A stretch of 64,000 nt of DNA from positions 62,001 to 126,000 of the forward strand of contig JAZOCC010000008.1 in NCBI GenBank assembly GCA_045596385.1, read 5' to 3'. The stretch's first letter is position 1, and each line of letters opens with the position of its first letter. The notes under the pieces are model-generated. The model saw only the letters and a list, made by a program, of their open reading frames with translations. It was not told the origin of the DNA and did no database searches. The translations under genes and the position numbers were made by a program. Shown piece after piece: positions 27,281-35,192 of this stretch. The stretch is from SIG307 sp045596385. GTDB lineage: Bacteria; Bacillota; Clostridia; Lachnospirales; Lachnospiraceae.

Positions 27281-28507
27281 ATGAACTATAGCGAGGCGTT
27301 AAAGAAGGTAAGCGAGTACGGGCAGGAGCATGTATTGCAGTATTTTGAGGAGCTGTCCGAGGATGGGAAGGCAGCACTTCTTGCACAGATTGAGCAGACG
27401 GATTTTTCCGTGCTTGCTCAGGCTGCCCAGGCAGATAAGGAGCAGGCAAGGGGAGTGATTACGCCGATTCCGGCAATGAAGCTTTCGGAAATCGAGGGAA
27501 AGAAGGCAGAATATACCGAAAAGGGTATTGAGATGATTCGTGCCGGCAAGGTAGGTGCGGTGCTTCTGGCAGGCGGTATGGGAACCCGCCTCGGTTCCGA
27601 TAACCCGAAGGGCATGTATAACATCGGTCTGACCAAGGAGGTCTATATTTTTGAGCGCTTAATCCGCAATATGTTAGATGTGGTGGAGCAGGCCGGCAAT
27701 TATGTACACCTGTTTATTATGACCAGTGAAAAGAATCACGAGAAGACAGTGTCCTTCTTAAAGGAGAAGAAGTTCTTCGGATACGATGAAAATTATGTAA
27801 CCTTCTTTATGCAGGATATGGCACCGGCTTCCGATTACAACGGAAAGGTATATATGGAGGAAAAGGGCCTGATGTCCGCATCTCCGAACGGAAACGGCGG
27901 CTGGTTCTCTTCCATGAAGCGCGCGGGCGTGCTTGATATTGTACATGAAGCAGGTATCGAGTGGCTGAACATTTTTGCGGTAGATAACGTGTTACAGCGC
28001 ATTGCGGACCCGTGCTTTGTAGGTGCGACCGCAATTAACAATTGTGCGGTAGGTGCAAAGGTAATCAAGAAGGCTGCTCCGGATGAGAAGGTAGGCGTAA
28101 TGTGCTTAGAGGACGGAAGACCGTCCATCGTAGAGTATTACGAGCTGACCACCGAGATGATGGAGGCAAAGGATGCTACAGGCGAGCCGGCATACAACTA
28201 CGGTGTTATTTTAAACTACTTATTCCGTGTCAATGATTTGGAGGAAATCGTAAGCAAGGAGATGCCGCTTCATATTGTGGAAAAGAAGATTCCGTATATG
28301 AATGAGGCCGGAGAGACCGTAAAGCCGGAGGCAGTAAACGGTTATAAGTACGAAAGTCTTGTGTTGGATATGATTCATATGCTGGACAGCTGTCTCGTAT
28401 TCGAAGTAGTACGCGAGAAGGAGTTTGCACCGATTAAGAACGCAACCGGTGTAGATTCCGTAGAAAGTGCAAGAGAACTGTTAAAGTTAAACGGTGTGGA
28501 ACTGTAA
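27281..28507 (+). CDS. UDPGP-type UDP-sugar pyrophosphorylase
   Basis: 408 residues. The eukaryote-like UDP-HexNAc/UDP-glucose pyrophosphorylase signature LAGGMGTRLGSDNPKG is at 96-111. The substrate region follows with MTSEKNHEKTVSFL and a GNGGWFSSM loop. It makes a UDP-sugar from UTP and a sugar 1-phosphate, more like UAP1/AGX than bacterial GalU or GlmU. It lies 16 bases after the LicD gene, so it most likely supplies the donor for the surface glycan made by this operon. AGGAGG precedes the start. Confidence 0.9.
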   Translation: MNYSEALKKVSEYGQEHVLQYFEELSEDGKAALLAQIEQTDFSVLAQAAQADKEQARGVITPIPAMKLSEIEGKKAEYTEKGIEMIRAGKVGAVLLAGGMGTRLGSDNPKGMYNIGLTKEVYIFERLIRNMLDVVEQAGNYVHLFIMTSEKNHEKTVSFLKEKKFFGYDENYVTFFMQDMAPASDYNGKVYMEEKGLMSASPNGNGGWFSSMKRAGVLDIVHEAGIEWLNIFAVDNVLQRIADPCFVGATAINNCAVGAKVIKKAAPDEKVGVMCLEDGRPSIVEYYELTTEMMEAKDATGEPAYNYGVILNYLFRVNDLEEIVSKEMPLHIVEKKIPYMNEAGETVKPEAVNGYKYESLVLDMIHMLDSCLVFEVVREKEFAPIKNATGVDSVESARELLKLNGVEL

Positions 28508-28545
28508 GATAGTATAGCGGCGGATATCCGTCCAAAGGAGATAAT

Positions 28546-29133
28546 ATGGCAAAGCAGCATTGGCGGCCGGGCAATATGTTATATCCGGTACCGGCAGTAA
28601 TGGTAAGCTGCGGACGCGAAAACGAAAGACCGAACATTATTACCGTGGCATGGGCGGGCACAGTGTGCTCCGACCCTGCCATGTTGTCTATATCGGTGCG
28701 TCCGGAGCGGTATTCATATGATATAATCAAAGAGACCGGAGAGTTTGTGGTGAATCTGGTGACAAAGGACCTGGTATTTGCTACGGACTATTGCGGTGTA
28801 AAATCCGGCAGAGATGTGGACAAGTTCAGGGAGATGAAACTGACTCCTCTTGCATCACAGAAGCTAAGTACACCGGGAATCGCGGAGAGCCCTGTGAATA
28901 TTGAGTGCAAAGTGGTACAGGAGCTGGCACTGGGCAGTCACACCATGTTTGTGGCGGAAGTGGTAAATGTGACGGTGGAGGATGCCTATATGAATGAAAC
29001 CGGAAAGTTTGAATTAAACAAGTCCGGACTGGTGACTTACTCTCACGGAGAGTATTTTTTGTTGGGGGAGAAGCTTGGAAAATTCGGCTATTCCGTGCAG
29101 AAGAAAAAAGAAAGAAAAAAAGCGAGAAAATAG
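28546..29133 (+). CDS. Flavin reductase-like FMN-binding protein
   Basis: 195 residues with the split-barrel flavin reductase fold. PGNMLYPVPAVMVSCGREN, then PNIITVAWAGTVCSDPAMLSI, SVRPERYSYDIIKETGEFVVN and the later CKVVQELALGSHTMFVAEVV are all family hallmarks. Such proteins bind FMN and reduce flavin or quinone-like substrates; many have no known partner. It is the last gene before a new promoter and may simply be co-transcribed with the glycan genes, with no functional link evident. AAAGGAG precedes the start. Confidence 0.9.
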   Translation: MAKQHWRPGNMLYPVPAVMVSCGRENERPNIITVAWAGTVCSDPAMLSISVRPERYSYDIIKETGEFVVNLVTKDLVFATDYCGVKSGRDVDKFREMKLTPLASQKLSTPGIAESPVNIECKVVQELALGSHTMFVAEVVNVTVEDAYMNETGKFELNKSGLVTYSHGEYFLLGEKLGKFGYSVQKKKERKKARK

Positions 29134-29152
29134 AAAATTTTAGAAAAATTTA

Positions 29153-29181
29153 TTGTGTTTCCCTTCTTTTCGCGGTATAAT
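29153..29181 (+). promoter_or_regulatory. Promoter of first sensor-GGDEF gene
   Basis: TTGTGT (29153-29158), 17-base spacer, TATAAT (29176-29181). Confidence 0.75.
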
Positions 29182-29233
29182 TATTAGGAGAGTATTATGT
29201 GTAATGACACCTTTTTTACCGGAGGGCGAGTCT

Positions 29234-31141
29234 ATGAAAAAGAAAATAGCGGTATTTGCCGGTGGTTGGGGCGATGAATATTTCAGGGAAGTTGTTTATG
29301 GGATATCCGAAGCGGCAAAGAAGGAAAATGTAGATACCTATGCCTTTGTGAATTTTTCGATACACGGGTTGGATGCCTTATTGAATGAGGGCGAATATAA
29401 TCTATTTACATTGCCCGAATTGGAGGATTTTGACGGGCTCATTCTGCTCGCCAATTCTTTTAATCAGGATAAGGAAGTGGAGTATTTTTCCGAGAAGTTA
29501 AAGCATATCAAAGTGCCTGCGGTGGCGGTGGAGTACGAACTGAAACATGCGGTATCCCTTGTTTCCGATAATTATGCCGGTATGTATGATTTGGCGCGGC
29601 ATATTGTGGAAGACCACGGGGCAAGGAATATTTTATATATCGGCGGTCCCCAGGACCATTTGGAGAACCTTGACCGGTTAAAGGCGTTATGCGATGTGGC
29701 GGGAAAGAACGGATTTCATATTCCTGAACGGAATATACAGTATGGAGATTGGTCCAGAGAGTCCGGGATGAGTGTTGTTTCCGCATGGGTAGAAGAGTTC
29801 GGTTTTCTTCCGGATGCTATATTGTGTGCAAACGATATTATGGCCATGGGAGCGTGTGACCAGCTGGAACGTCTGAATTACAACGTACCGGAAGATGTGG
29901 CGGTTACCGGATTTGACTGCCTGCGTGCCGGACAGGAGTACCACCCTACAATAGCTTCGGTAGGTCATGAGTGGGAGCAGATGGGAAACAGGGCTTTTTC
30001 CATGTTGTTCCGTATGATGAACGGAGAAGAGCAGAATAATGAGATTCTTCCGACTTGTTTTGTTCCGGCACAAAGCTGCGGTTGTTCGTTTGAAGAATTA
30101 CAAAAGAACATAATTTTCGGAACAAGACGTAAACAGGTAAATGTAATCAGCGGTTTGGATGCGGATGCGCATTTCCGCCATATTTATCGTGCGGTAGACA
30201 AGATTGACCATGCGGAGGATTTGTCAGAGGCGCTTTCGGATTTGTTTGTGCGGGAGCACCAGATGGAAGGTGAAAATTTTGTTATGTGCCTGGACCCGGA
30301 GTTTTTCCGAATAGAGGAAGGCGATTTTAATCTATGCTTAACGGGGTACAATGACAGAGCAGAGATGATTGGAACATTGGTGGACGGGAAACCGTATCCG
30401 CGTATGACAAGGAAGCGTAACGAAGCATTGTACTGGTTGGCAAAACAAACAAAGAAGCCGATGCTCTATATTGTGGCTCCTTTGTTGGGAGATATGAAAA
30501 CCTACGGATTTGCGGTATTGACCGGTTCTTTACGGATTGCCTGTGCGAATCAGTTTTATATATGGACCAGACATACCAGTCAGTATTTGGAGCTGGTAAG
30601 AAGAAATCTTACCATTTCGGATCTGACGCGGAAATTGACGAAGCTTTCGGTAACGGATGTGCTTACCGGTGTATATAATCGCGCCGGCTGCGAGCAGATT
30701 GCGTTCCCGATGCTGGAGGAGTGGAGAAATCGCGGCGGCACCGGTATCATTATGCTGGTAGATGTGGATAAAATGAAGGTGATTAACGACAAATACGGTC
30801 ATGCAAACGGTGATTTGGCACTGCGTACGGTTGCCAGTGTATTAAAGTCCGGATTGCCGGAGGATTGGATTATATCCAGATACGGCGGCGATGAATTTTT
30901 TATCGGCGGAAGAGTAAGCGGAGAGGAAATAGATGAGGAAGCGTTGCGCAGTTCTATGGAAGCGCATTTGGAAAAGGAAGTAAAGAAGAGAAAGATTACA
31001 ATTCCGCTTACGATCAGTATAGGGATTGTAAAAATGTTGCCGGAGGATACAGTGGAGATTACCGAGTATTTGCAAATGGCAGACGATGATATGTATGATA
31101 GAAAACAGGCGCACCATCTGGAATGGGAACGCCGGATGTAA
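29234..31141 (+). CDS. LacI-type sensor - GGDEF diguanylate cyclase (copy 1)
   Basis: 635 residues from ATG 29234 (GGAGG eight bases upstream). There is no signal peptide or helix-turn-helix. Residues 1 to about 290 form a periplasmic-binding-like sensor of the LacI/PurR kind, for example DGLILLANSF, LVSDNYAGMYDLARHI and PEDVAVTGFD. A GAF-like middle region (about 315-450) and a coiled linker lead to a GGDEF domain: LSVTDVLTGVYNRAGCEQ and the intact site SRYGGDEF. An RxxD inhibitory site is not present at the usual position. It should make cyclic-di-GMP in response to a cytoplasmic sugar-like ligand. Its neighbour is a close paralogue. Confidence 0.92.
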   Translation: MKKKIAVFAGGWGDEYFREVVYGISEAAKKENVDTYAFVNFSIHGLDALLNEGEYNLFTLPELEDFDGLILLANSFNQDKEVEYFSEKLKHIKVPAVAVEYELKHAVSLVSDNYAGMYDLARHIVEDHGARNILYIGGPQDHLENLDRLKALCDVAGKNGFHIPERNIQYGDWSRESGMSVVSAWVEEFGFLPDAILCANDIMAMGACDQLERLNYNVPEDVAVTGFDCLRAGQEYHPTIASVGHEWEQMGNRAFSMLFRMMNGEEQNNEILPTCFVPAQSCGCSFEELQKNIIFGTRRKQVNVISGLDADAHFRHIYRAVDKIDHAEDLSEALSDLFVREHQMEGENFVMCLDPEFFRIEEGDFNLCLTGYNDRAEMIGTLVDGKPYPRMTRKRNEALYWLAKQTKKPMLYIVAPLLGDMKTYGFAVLTGSLRIACANQFYIWTRHTSQYLELVRRNLTISDLTRKLTKLSVTDVLTGVYNRAGCEQIAFPMLEEWRNRGGTGIIMLVDVDKMKVINDKYGHANGDLALRTVASVLKSGLPEDWIISRYGGDEFFIGGRVSGEEIDEEALRSSMEAHLEKEVKKRKITIPLTISIGIVKMLPEDTVEITEYLQMADDDMYDRKQAHHLEWERRM

Positions 31142-31153
31142 TTGCTTTTTTGC

Positions 31154-31182
31154 TTGTATTTTCTTATATAGTTTGATATAAT
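31154..31182 (+). promoter_or_regulatory. Promoter of second sensor-GGDEF gene
   Basis: TTGTAT (31154-31159), 17-base spacer, TATAAT (31177-31182). Confidence 0.78.
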
Positions 31183-31204
31183 GTATTAAATAAATACATT
31201 ATAT
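31176..31204 (+). promoter_or_regulatory. Perfect dyad over -10 and start region of the second GGDEF promoter
   Basis: ATATAATGTATT (31176-31187) and AATACATTATAT (31193-31204) are perfect 12-bp inverted arms with a 5-base centre. The left arm contains the -10 box. This is the geometry of a repressor operator. Confidence 0.6.
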
Positions 31205-31238
31205 TGGAAATGTCAGACTTTTATCTAAGGGGGATGTT

Positions 31239-33137
31239 ATGAGAAAAAAAATAGCAGTGTTTGCCGGCGGATGGAGTTTTGAATATGTACAAGAGGTTTT
31301 GAGCGGAATTGCAAAGGTAGCCGGAGAGGCTGATATTGACGTGTTTACTTTTGTAAATTATTCGTTACGGTGGGAAAGCCCTGCTCAATGTGAAGCAGAG
31401 TTTAATATATTTACACTTCCTGATTTGGAAGAATTTGACGGAATTATTGTGTTAGGTAATTCCTTTAACCTGACCATGGAGACAGAGTACTTTAAAGAAA
31501 AGCTGAAAAGTGTAAAGTGTCCGGTTGTCAGTCTTGAATACGAGTTCGAGGGAGTTCCGTCTGTATTTACCGACAATTATGCCGGAATGAAGGAACTGGT
31601 GGAGCATATTGTGACAGAACATGGTGTCAGGGAGATTTTGTTTGTTGGCGGACCTGAGGATCATGCAGATAGCGCAGAGCGGTTACGTGCGGTGTTGGAT
31701 GTTGCAAAAGAGAACTGTTTTTCTGTGCCGGAAGGAAATGTTAAGTACGGTGACTGGGGGATGGCAAGTGCTATGGAACTGACACTGGCATGGATGGAAG
31801 AACATGATAACAGTCTTCCGGATGCCATCGTCTGTGCCAATGACGTTATGGCCTTCGGCGTCGCAAACCGATTGGGTGAAATGGGCTATCATGTACCGGA
31901 GGATGTGATTGTAACCGGATATGATTGTCTGACACAGACCAGGGAGTTTCATCCGATTCTTGCTTCTGTGAGCCATGAATGGGGAAGTATGGGTGTCAAG
32001 GCAATTCATATGTTGCTTGACAGTATGCAAGGAAAGAAAATTGAAAATGTTTTGCTGAATACAAGATTTGTTCCGAACGAGAGTTGTGGCTGTGCGGAGT
32101 GGAAGACTAACGCACATCAGGATGAGACATTCTTTAAGCTTAGGGACAGTATCGCATTGGATTCTCATTTCAGAAGCATCTATTTATACATTCGTAAGAA
32201 CGAGAATATGGAGGAATTGTCCGACAGCCTTTCCACGTTGTTTGAACGGGAGCATGATATTGAAGGCGAAAACTTCACGCTCTGTCTGGATTCGGAGTTT
32301 TTCCATATTGAAGAAGGGGACGCCAATCTGCGGACCAGAGGCTACAACGATGATATGGCTGTAGTCGGTACGGTGAAGGATGGTCAAAAAAAGCCGCCGA
32401 AGATAATGAAGAAAAAAGATGCGATTTTCTATTTGGCAAAGAATCGAGAAGTTCCGGGTGTATATATGTATGTACCTGTGTATAGCGATGAAAAAACCTA
32501 CGGATTTGCGGTTTTGACCGGTGATTTGGAGATTATCCATAATAATCGTCTTTACATTTGGACCAGACATATGAACCAGTATCTGGAGCAGGTAAGACGT
32601 AATATTATGATTGTTAATCTGACGGAACGATTGACGAATTTATCGGTAATGGATACTCTGACCGGTGTATATAACCGTGCGGGCTGTGAGCGTATTACGT
32701 ATCCGATGTTAGAGGACTGGAAAGAAAAGGGTGGACTGGGAGTTATATTCCTTGTGGATATTGATAAAATGAAGAGTATCAATGACCAAAGCGGTCATGC
32801 AAACGGTGACCTTGCGTTACGCACCGTAGCCTCTGTATTACGTGCGGAAATGCCGAGAGACTGGGTCGTGTCCCGATTCGGCGGAGACGAATTCCTGGTA
32901 GGAGGTCGTGTGGTAGACGGAGAAATCGATATCGACGGAATTTGTCAGGCAGTGCAGGAACGGTTGGCAAAGGAGGTAGAAAAGCGGGGAATTGAGTTCC
33001 GTTTAACGGTGAGTGTCGGAGGCGTGCCGATTCGTCCGGAGGATGAGTTTGATATTGAGAAATATTTACAAATGGCGGATGAATCCATGTATCGTATGAA
33101 GGATAATCATCATAAAATTATGGAAGAAGTACAATAA
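31239..33137 (+). CDS. LacI-type sensor - GGDEF diguanylate cyclase (copy 2)
   Basis: 632 residues, co-linear with the preceding protein throughout: LacI-like sensor (KKIAVFAGGWSFEYVQEVLS, VFTDNYAGMKELVEHI, PEDVIVTGYD), GAF-like middle and GGDEF domain (VMDTLTGVYNRAGCER, then SRFGGDEFLVGGRVVDGEID). The catalytic motif is intact. Sensor residues around the binding cleft differ, so a different ligand is likely. The gene has its own promoter with a perfect operator-like dyad, so the two copies are probably regulated separately. A terminator follows. Tandem duplication with divergence is the likely origin. Confidence 0.92.
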   Translation: MRKKIAVFAGGWSFEYVQEVLSGIAKVAGEADIDVFTFVNYSLRWESPAQCEAEFNIFTLPDLEEFDGIIVLGNSFNLTMETEYFKEKLKSVKCPVVSLEYEFEGVPSVFTDNYAGMKELVEHIVTEHGVREILFVGGPEDHADSAERLRAVLDVAKENCFSVPEGNVKYGDWGMASAMELTLAWMEEHDNSLPDAIVCANDVMAFGVANRLGEMGYHVPEDVIVTGYDCLTQTREFHPILASVSHEWGSMGVKAIHMLLDSMQGKKIENVLLNTRFVPNESCGCAEWKTNAHQDETFFKLRDSIALDSHFRSIYLYIRKNENMEELSDSLSTLFEREHDIEGENFTLCLDSEFFHIEEGDANLRTRGYNDDMAVVGTVKDGQKKPPKIMKKKDAIFYLAKNREVPGVYMYVPVYSDEKTYGFAVLTGDLEIIHNNRLYIWTRHMNQYLEQVRRNIMIVNLTERLTNLSVMDTLTGVYNRAGCERITYPMLEDWKEKGGLGVIFLVDIDKMKSINDQSGHANGDLALRTVASVLRAEMPRDWVVSRFGGDEFLVGGRVVDGEIDIDGICQAVQERLAKEVEKRGIEFRLTVSVGGVPIRPEDEFDIEKYLQMADESMYRMKDNHHKIMEEVQ

Positions 33138-33140
33138 AGG

Positions 33141-33186
33141 AAGGCGAAGAAGTGTTCCGAAAAGTCGGAAGGGTTCTTCGCCTTTT
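33141..33186. terminator. Terminator between GGDEF gene and GH13 gene
   Basis: AAGGCGAAGAA (33141-33151) pairs perfectly with TTCTTCGCCTT (33174-33184), with an inner TTCCGA/TCGGAA stem. T-runs on the plus strand are short. It may serve both convergent genes. Confidence 0.85.
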
Positions 33187-33215
33187 AATGTGCATAAATG
33201 GTCTGATAGTGTAAA

Positions 33216-34955
33216 TTAGTAAAAGCTTTTTACCCAATTGACCAGAGAGTCGTGGTGGGTATTACAGAGTACATCGTTACGCATCTGTTCTGTTACCGGG
33301 CCTTTCTTTTCCATAATGGCAAGGATGGCTTCCTGAAGTCCGGAAATTTTACCTTGTTCATAGGCATTGGTATCAAAGGACGGAACTTCTGTAGTTACAC
33401 TTTCTTCTGCGTTCTGTGATGAATCGGAAATCTTTCCGGGCATCGGTTCCGGCTCCGGATTGGTAATAAAGGCAGAGTCGAAGAACCAGTCTTCTTCTGA
33501 CGGAACTTCGGAGGAGGGAGCCGTGGTTTTGTTTTTCGTTACCGGTTCGGAGTGCTTGTTGCATGCCGGTAAGGAAGTGCCCGAACAAGGCTGTTCATCG
33601 GCAACGTCTATCATCGGCACCCAGATACCTCCGCTATTAGCCTTTACATTCACGGTGATGCGTCCGTCGGTGACTGTGACAATCTCGCCGGATAGCATAT
33701 CCTTGTATCGGGAGAATGATCCGCAAGGCAGTGTCATTCCGTAGTCGCTGTCATCGTTGTTGACAGTGACAAGAACGGTCGTTCCGTTGTGGGTTCTGGA
33801 GAAAGCGTACTGACGATTTGTCAACAGCAGTTCCTTGTAATCTCCGTAGGAAAGGGTAGGGGTGGTTTGACGGATGTGCCCCAGTGCTGTCAGCAGACGG
33901 GTACACGGATTGTCCGTAACAGCGTTTTTAAACGCAGATAGGCAAAGTGCCGGACGAAGGGAATCATCGGAGAAACGTTCCTTTTTTCCTTCGATGCCGA
34001 ACTCCGAGCCGTAGTAAATCGATGGCACACCCGGCAAGGTATACAGCAAAATATGTACCGGAGTATAGTGGGCCTTGTCGGATAGCTTTGTATAAATGCG
34101 CTCTACATCGTGATTATCCACGAAATTATAGAGTTTCAGGCCTTCCGGACGGTTGCCGCCCATTTCGTATAAACGCTTTACCGTGTGGGCAATTTCAAAA
34201 TAATTATGATCATTGTGACCGGAGTATAGTGCTTTGTGCAGGTGGTAATTGGTTACGGAATGAAGGGTGCCTTCATTCACCCAGCGATTGTAATCCCCGT
34301 GAATCACTTCACCCATGAGCCAGAAGTCCGGCTTTACCTCATTTGCAATACGACGAAGAGCCTGCATATAGTCAAAGTTCAGTACATCTGCGGCATCCAG
34401 GCGGATACCGTCAATATCAAACTCCGATACCCAGAAACGGATGACATCACAGATATAATCCTTTACTGCCGGATTTTGCTGGTTCAGTTTTGCAAGCAAA
34501 TTATAGCCACCCCAGTTTTCGTAGGAAAATCCGTCATTATACTCGTTGTTTCCCCAAAAGTTTACGTTGCAGTACCAGTCCTTATAAGGAGAGTTTTCAC
34601 GGTTCTTCTTGATATCCTGAAATGCAAAAAAATCTCGGCCGGTATGATTAAAAACACCGTCCAAAATGACGCGGATTTCTTGGGCGTGACATTCTTTTAC
34701 AAAGCTTGTTAAATCTTCATTGGTGCCTAAGCGGGAGTCCAGCTTTTTGTAGTCCGTAGTCTCATAGCCGTGTCCTACGGACTCGAACAGCGGTCCGATG
34801 TAAATGGCGTTGCAACCCAGTGATTTGATATGGGTAATCCAAGGTAACAAGGTGCTTAATCGATGCTCCGGGGCTCCGTAAGCGTTTTCCTTCGGTGCAC
34901 CGGTCAGTCCCAACGGGTAAATATGATAAAATACGGCTTCATCGTACCATGCCAT
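33216..34955 (-). CDS. GH13 alpha-amylase family enzyme with unusual C-terminal extension
   Basis: 579 residues, no signal peptide, so acts on imported maltodextrins. The four GH13 regions are present: VILDGVFNHTG, DGIRLDAADV (nucleophile Asp187), LMGEVIHG (acid/base Glu216) and FVDNHDVERI (Asp283). The layout resembles neopullulanase/cyclomaltodextrinase-like or intracellular alpha-amylases. After the C-terminal beta-domain, at about 445, come a Pro/Ser/Glu-rich linker and a helical tail (EQGKISGLQEAILAIMEKKG and on), which is not usual for the family. An AGGAGG site precedes the start at 34955. It is convergent with the GGDEF gene and divergent from the histidine kinase. Confidence 0.92.
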   Translation of the reverse strand: MAWYDEAVFYHIYPLGLTGAPKENAYGAPEHRLSTLLPWITHIKSLGCNAIYIGPLFESVGHGYETTDYKKLDSRLGTNEDLTSFVKECHAQEIRVILDGVFNHTGRDFFAFQDIKKNRENSPYKDWYCNVNFWGNNEYNDGFSYENWGGYNLLAKLNQQNPAVKDYICDVIRFWVSEFDIDGIRLDAADVLNFDYMQALRRIANEVKPDFWLMGEVIHGDYNRWVNEGTLHSVTNYHLHKALYSGHNDHNYFEIAHTVKRLYEMGGNRPEGLKLYNFVDNHDVERIYTKLSDKAHYTPVHILLYTLPGVPSIYYGSEFGIEGKKERFSDDSLRPALCLSAFKNAVTDNPCTRLLTALGHIRQTTPTLSYGDYKELLLTNRQYAFSRTHNGTTVLVTVNNDDSDYGMTLPCGSFSRYKDMLSGEIVTVTDGRITVNVKANSGGIWVPMIDVADEQPCSGTSLPACNKHSEPVTKNKTTAPSSEVPSEEDWFFDSAFITNPEPEPMPGKISDSSQNAEESVTTEVPSFDTNAYEQGKISGLQEAILAIMEKKGPVTEQMRNDVLCNTHHDSLVNWVKSFY

Positions 34956-34980
34956 AAAATATACCTCCTGAAATATGTAA

Positions 34981-35008
34981 TCACATTATGTGACAGGTAT
35001 AGTATACC
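34981..35008. promoter_or_regulatory. Two operator-like palindromes upstream of GH13 gene
   Basis: TCACATTATGTGA (34981-34993) and GGTATAGTATACC (34996-35008) are two perfect 13-base palindromes, two bases apart, between the GH13 start and its probable -35. They suggest a binding site for a dimeric repressor. Confidence 0.55.
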
Positions 35009-35029
35009 ATAGGTAAAAGAAAGTTTCCA
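35001..35029 (-). promoter_or_regulatory. Probable promoter of GH13 gene
   Basis: On the minus strand: TGGAAA (35029-35024), 17-base spacer, TATACT (35006-35001). The -10 lies inside one palindrome. Confidence 0.5.
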
Positions 35030-35114
35030 TGTGTAAATTTGGATAAAAAAAGTCACGCAAACGATGTACATTTTTCATGATTAAAAAAAACAGTTTAAAA
35101 GCGTAAAAATCTGC

Positions 35115-35142
35115 TTGCTTTTTTACGGAGATGTGGTAAAAT
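35115..35142 (+). promoter_or_regulatory. Promoter of hybrid histidine kinase gene
   Basis: TTGCTT (35115-35120), 16-base spacer, TAAAAT (35137-35142). Confidence 0.6.
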
Positions 35143-35192
35143 AAAAAGGTATTTTTTGTAAAAATCAGTCTACAAAAGCTCCGGGAGGAACT

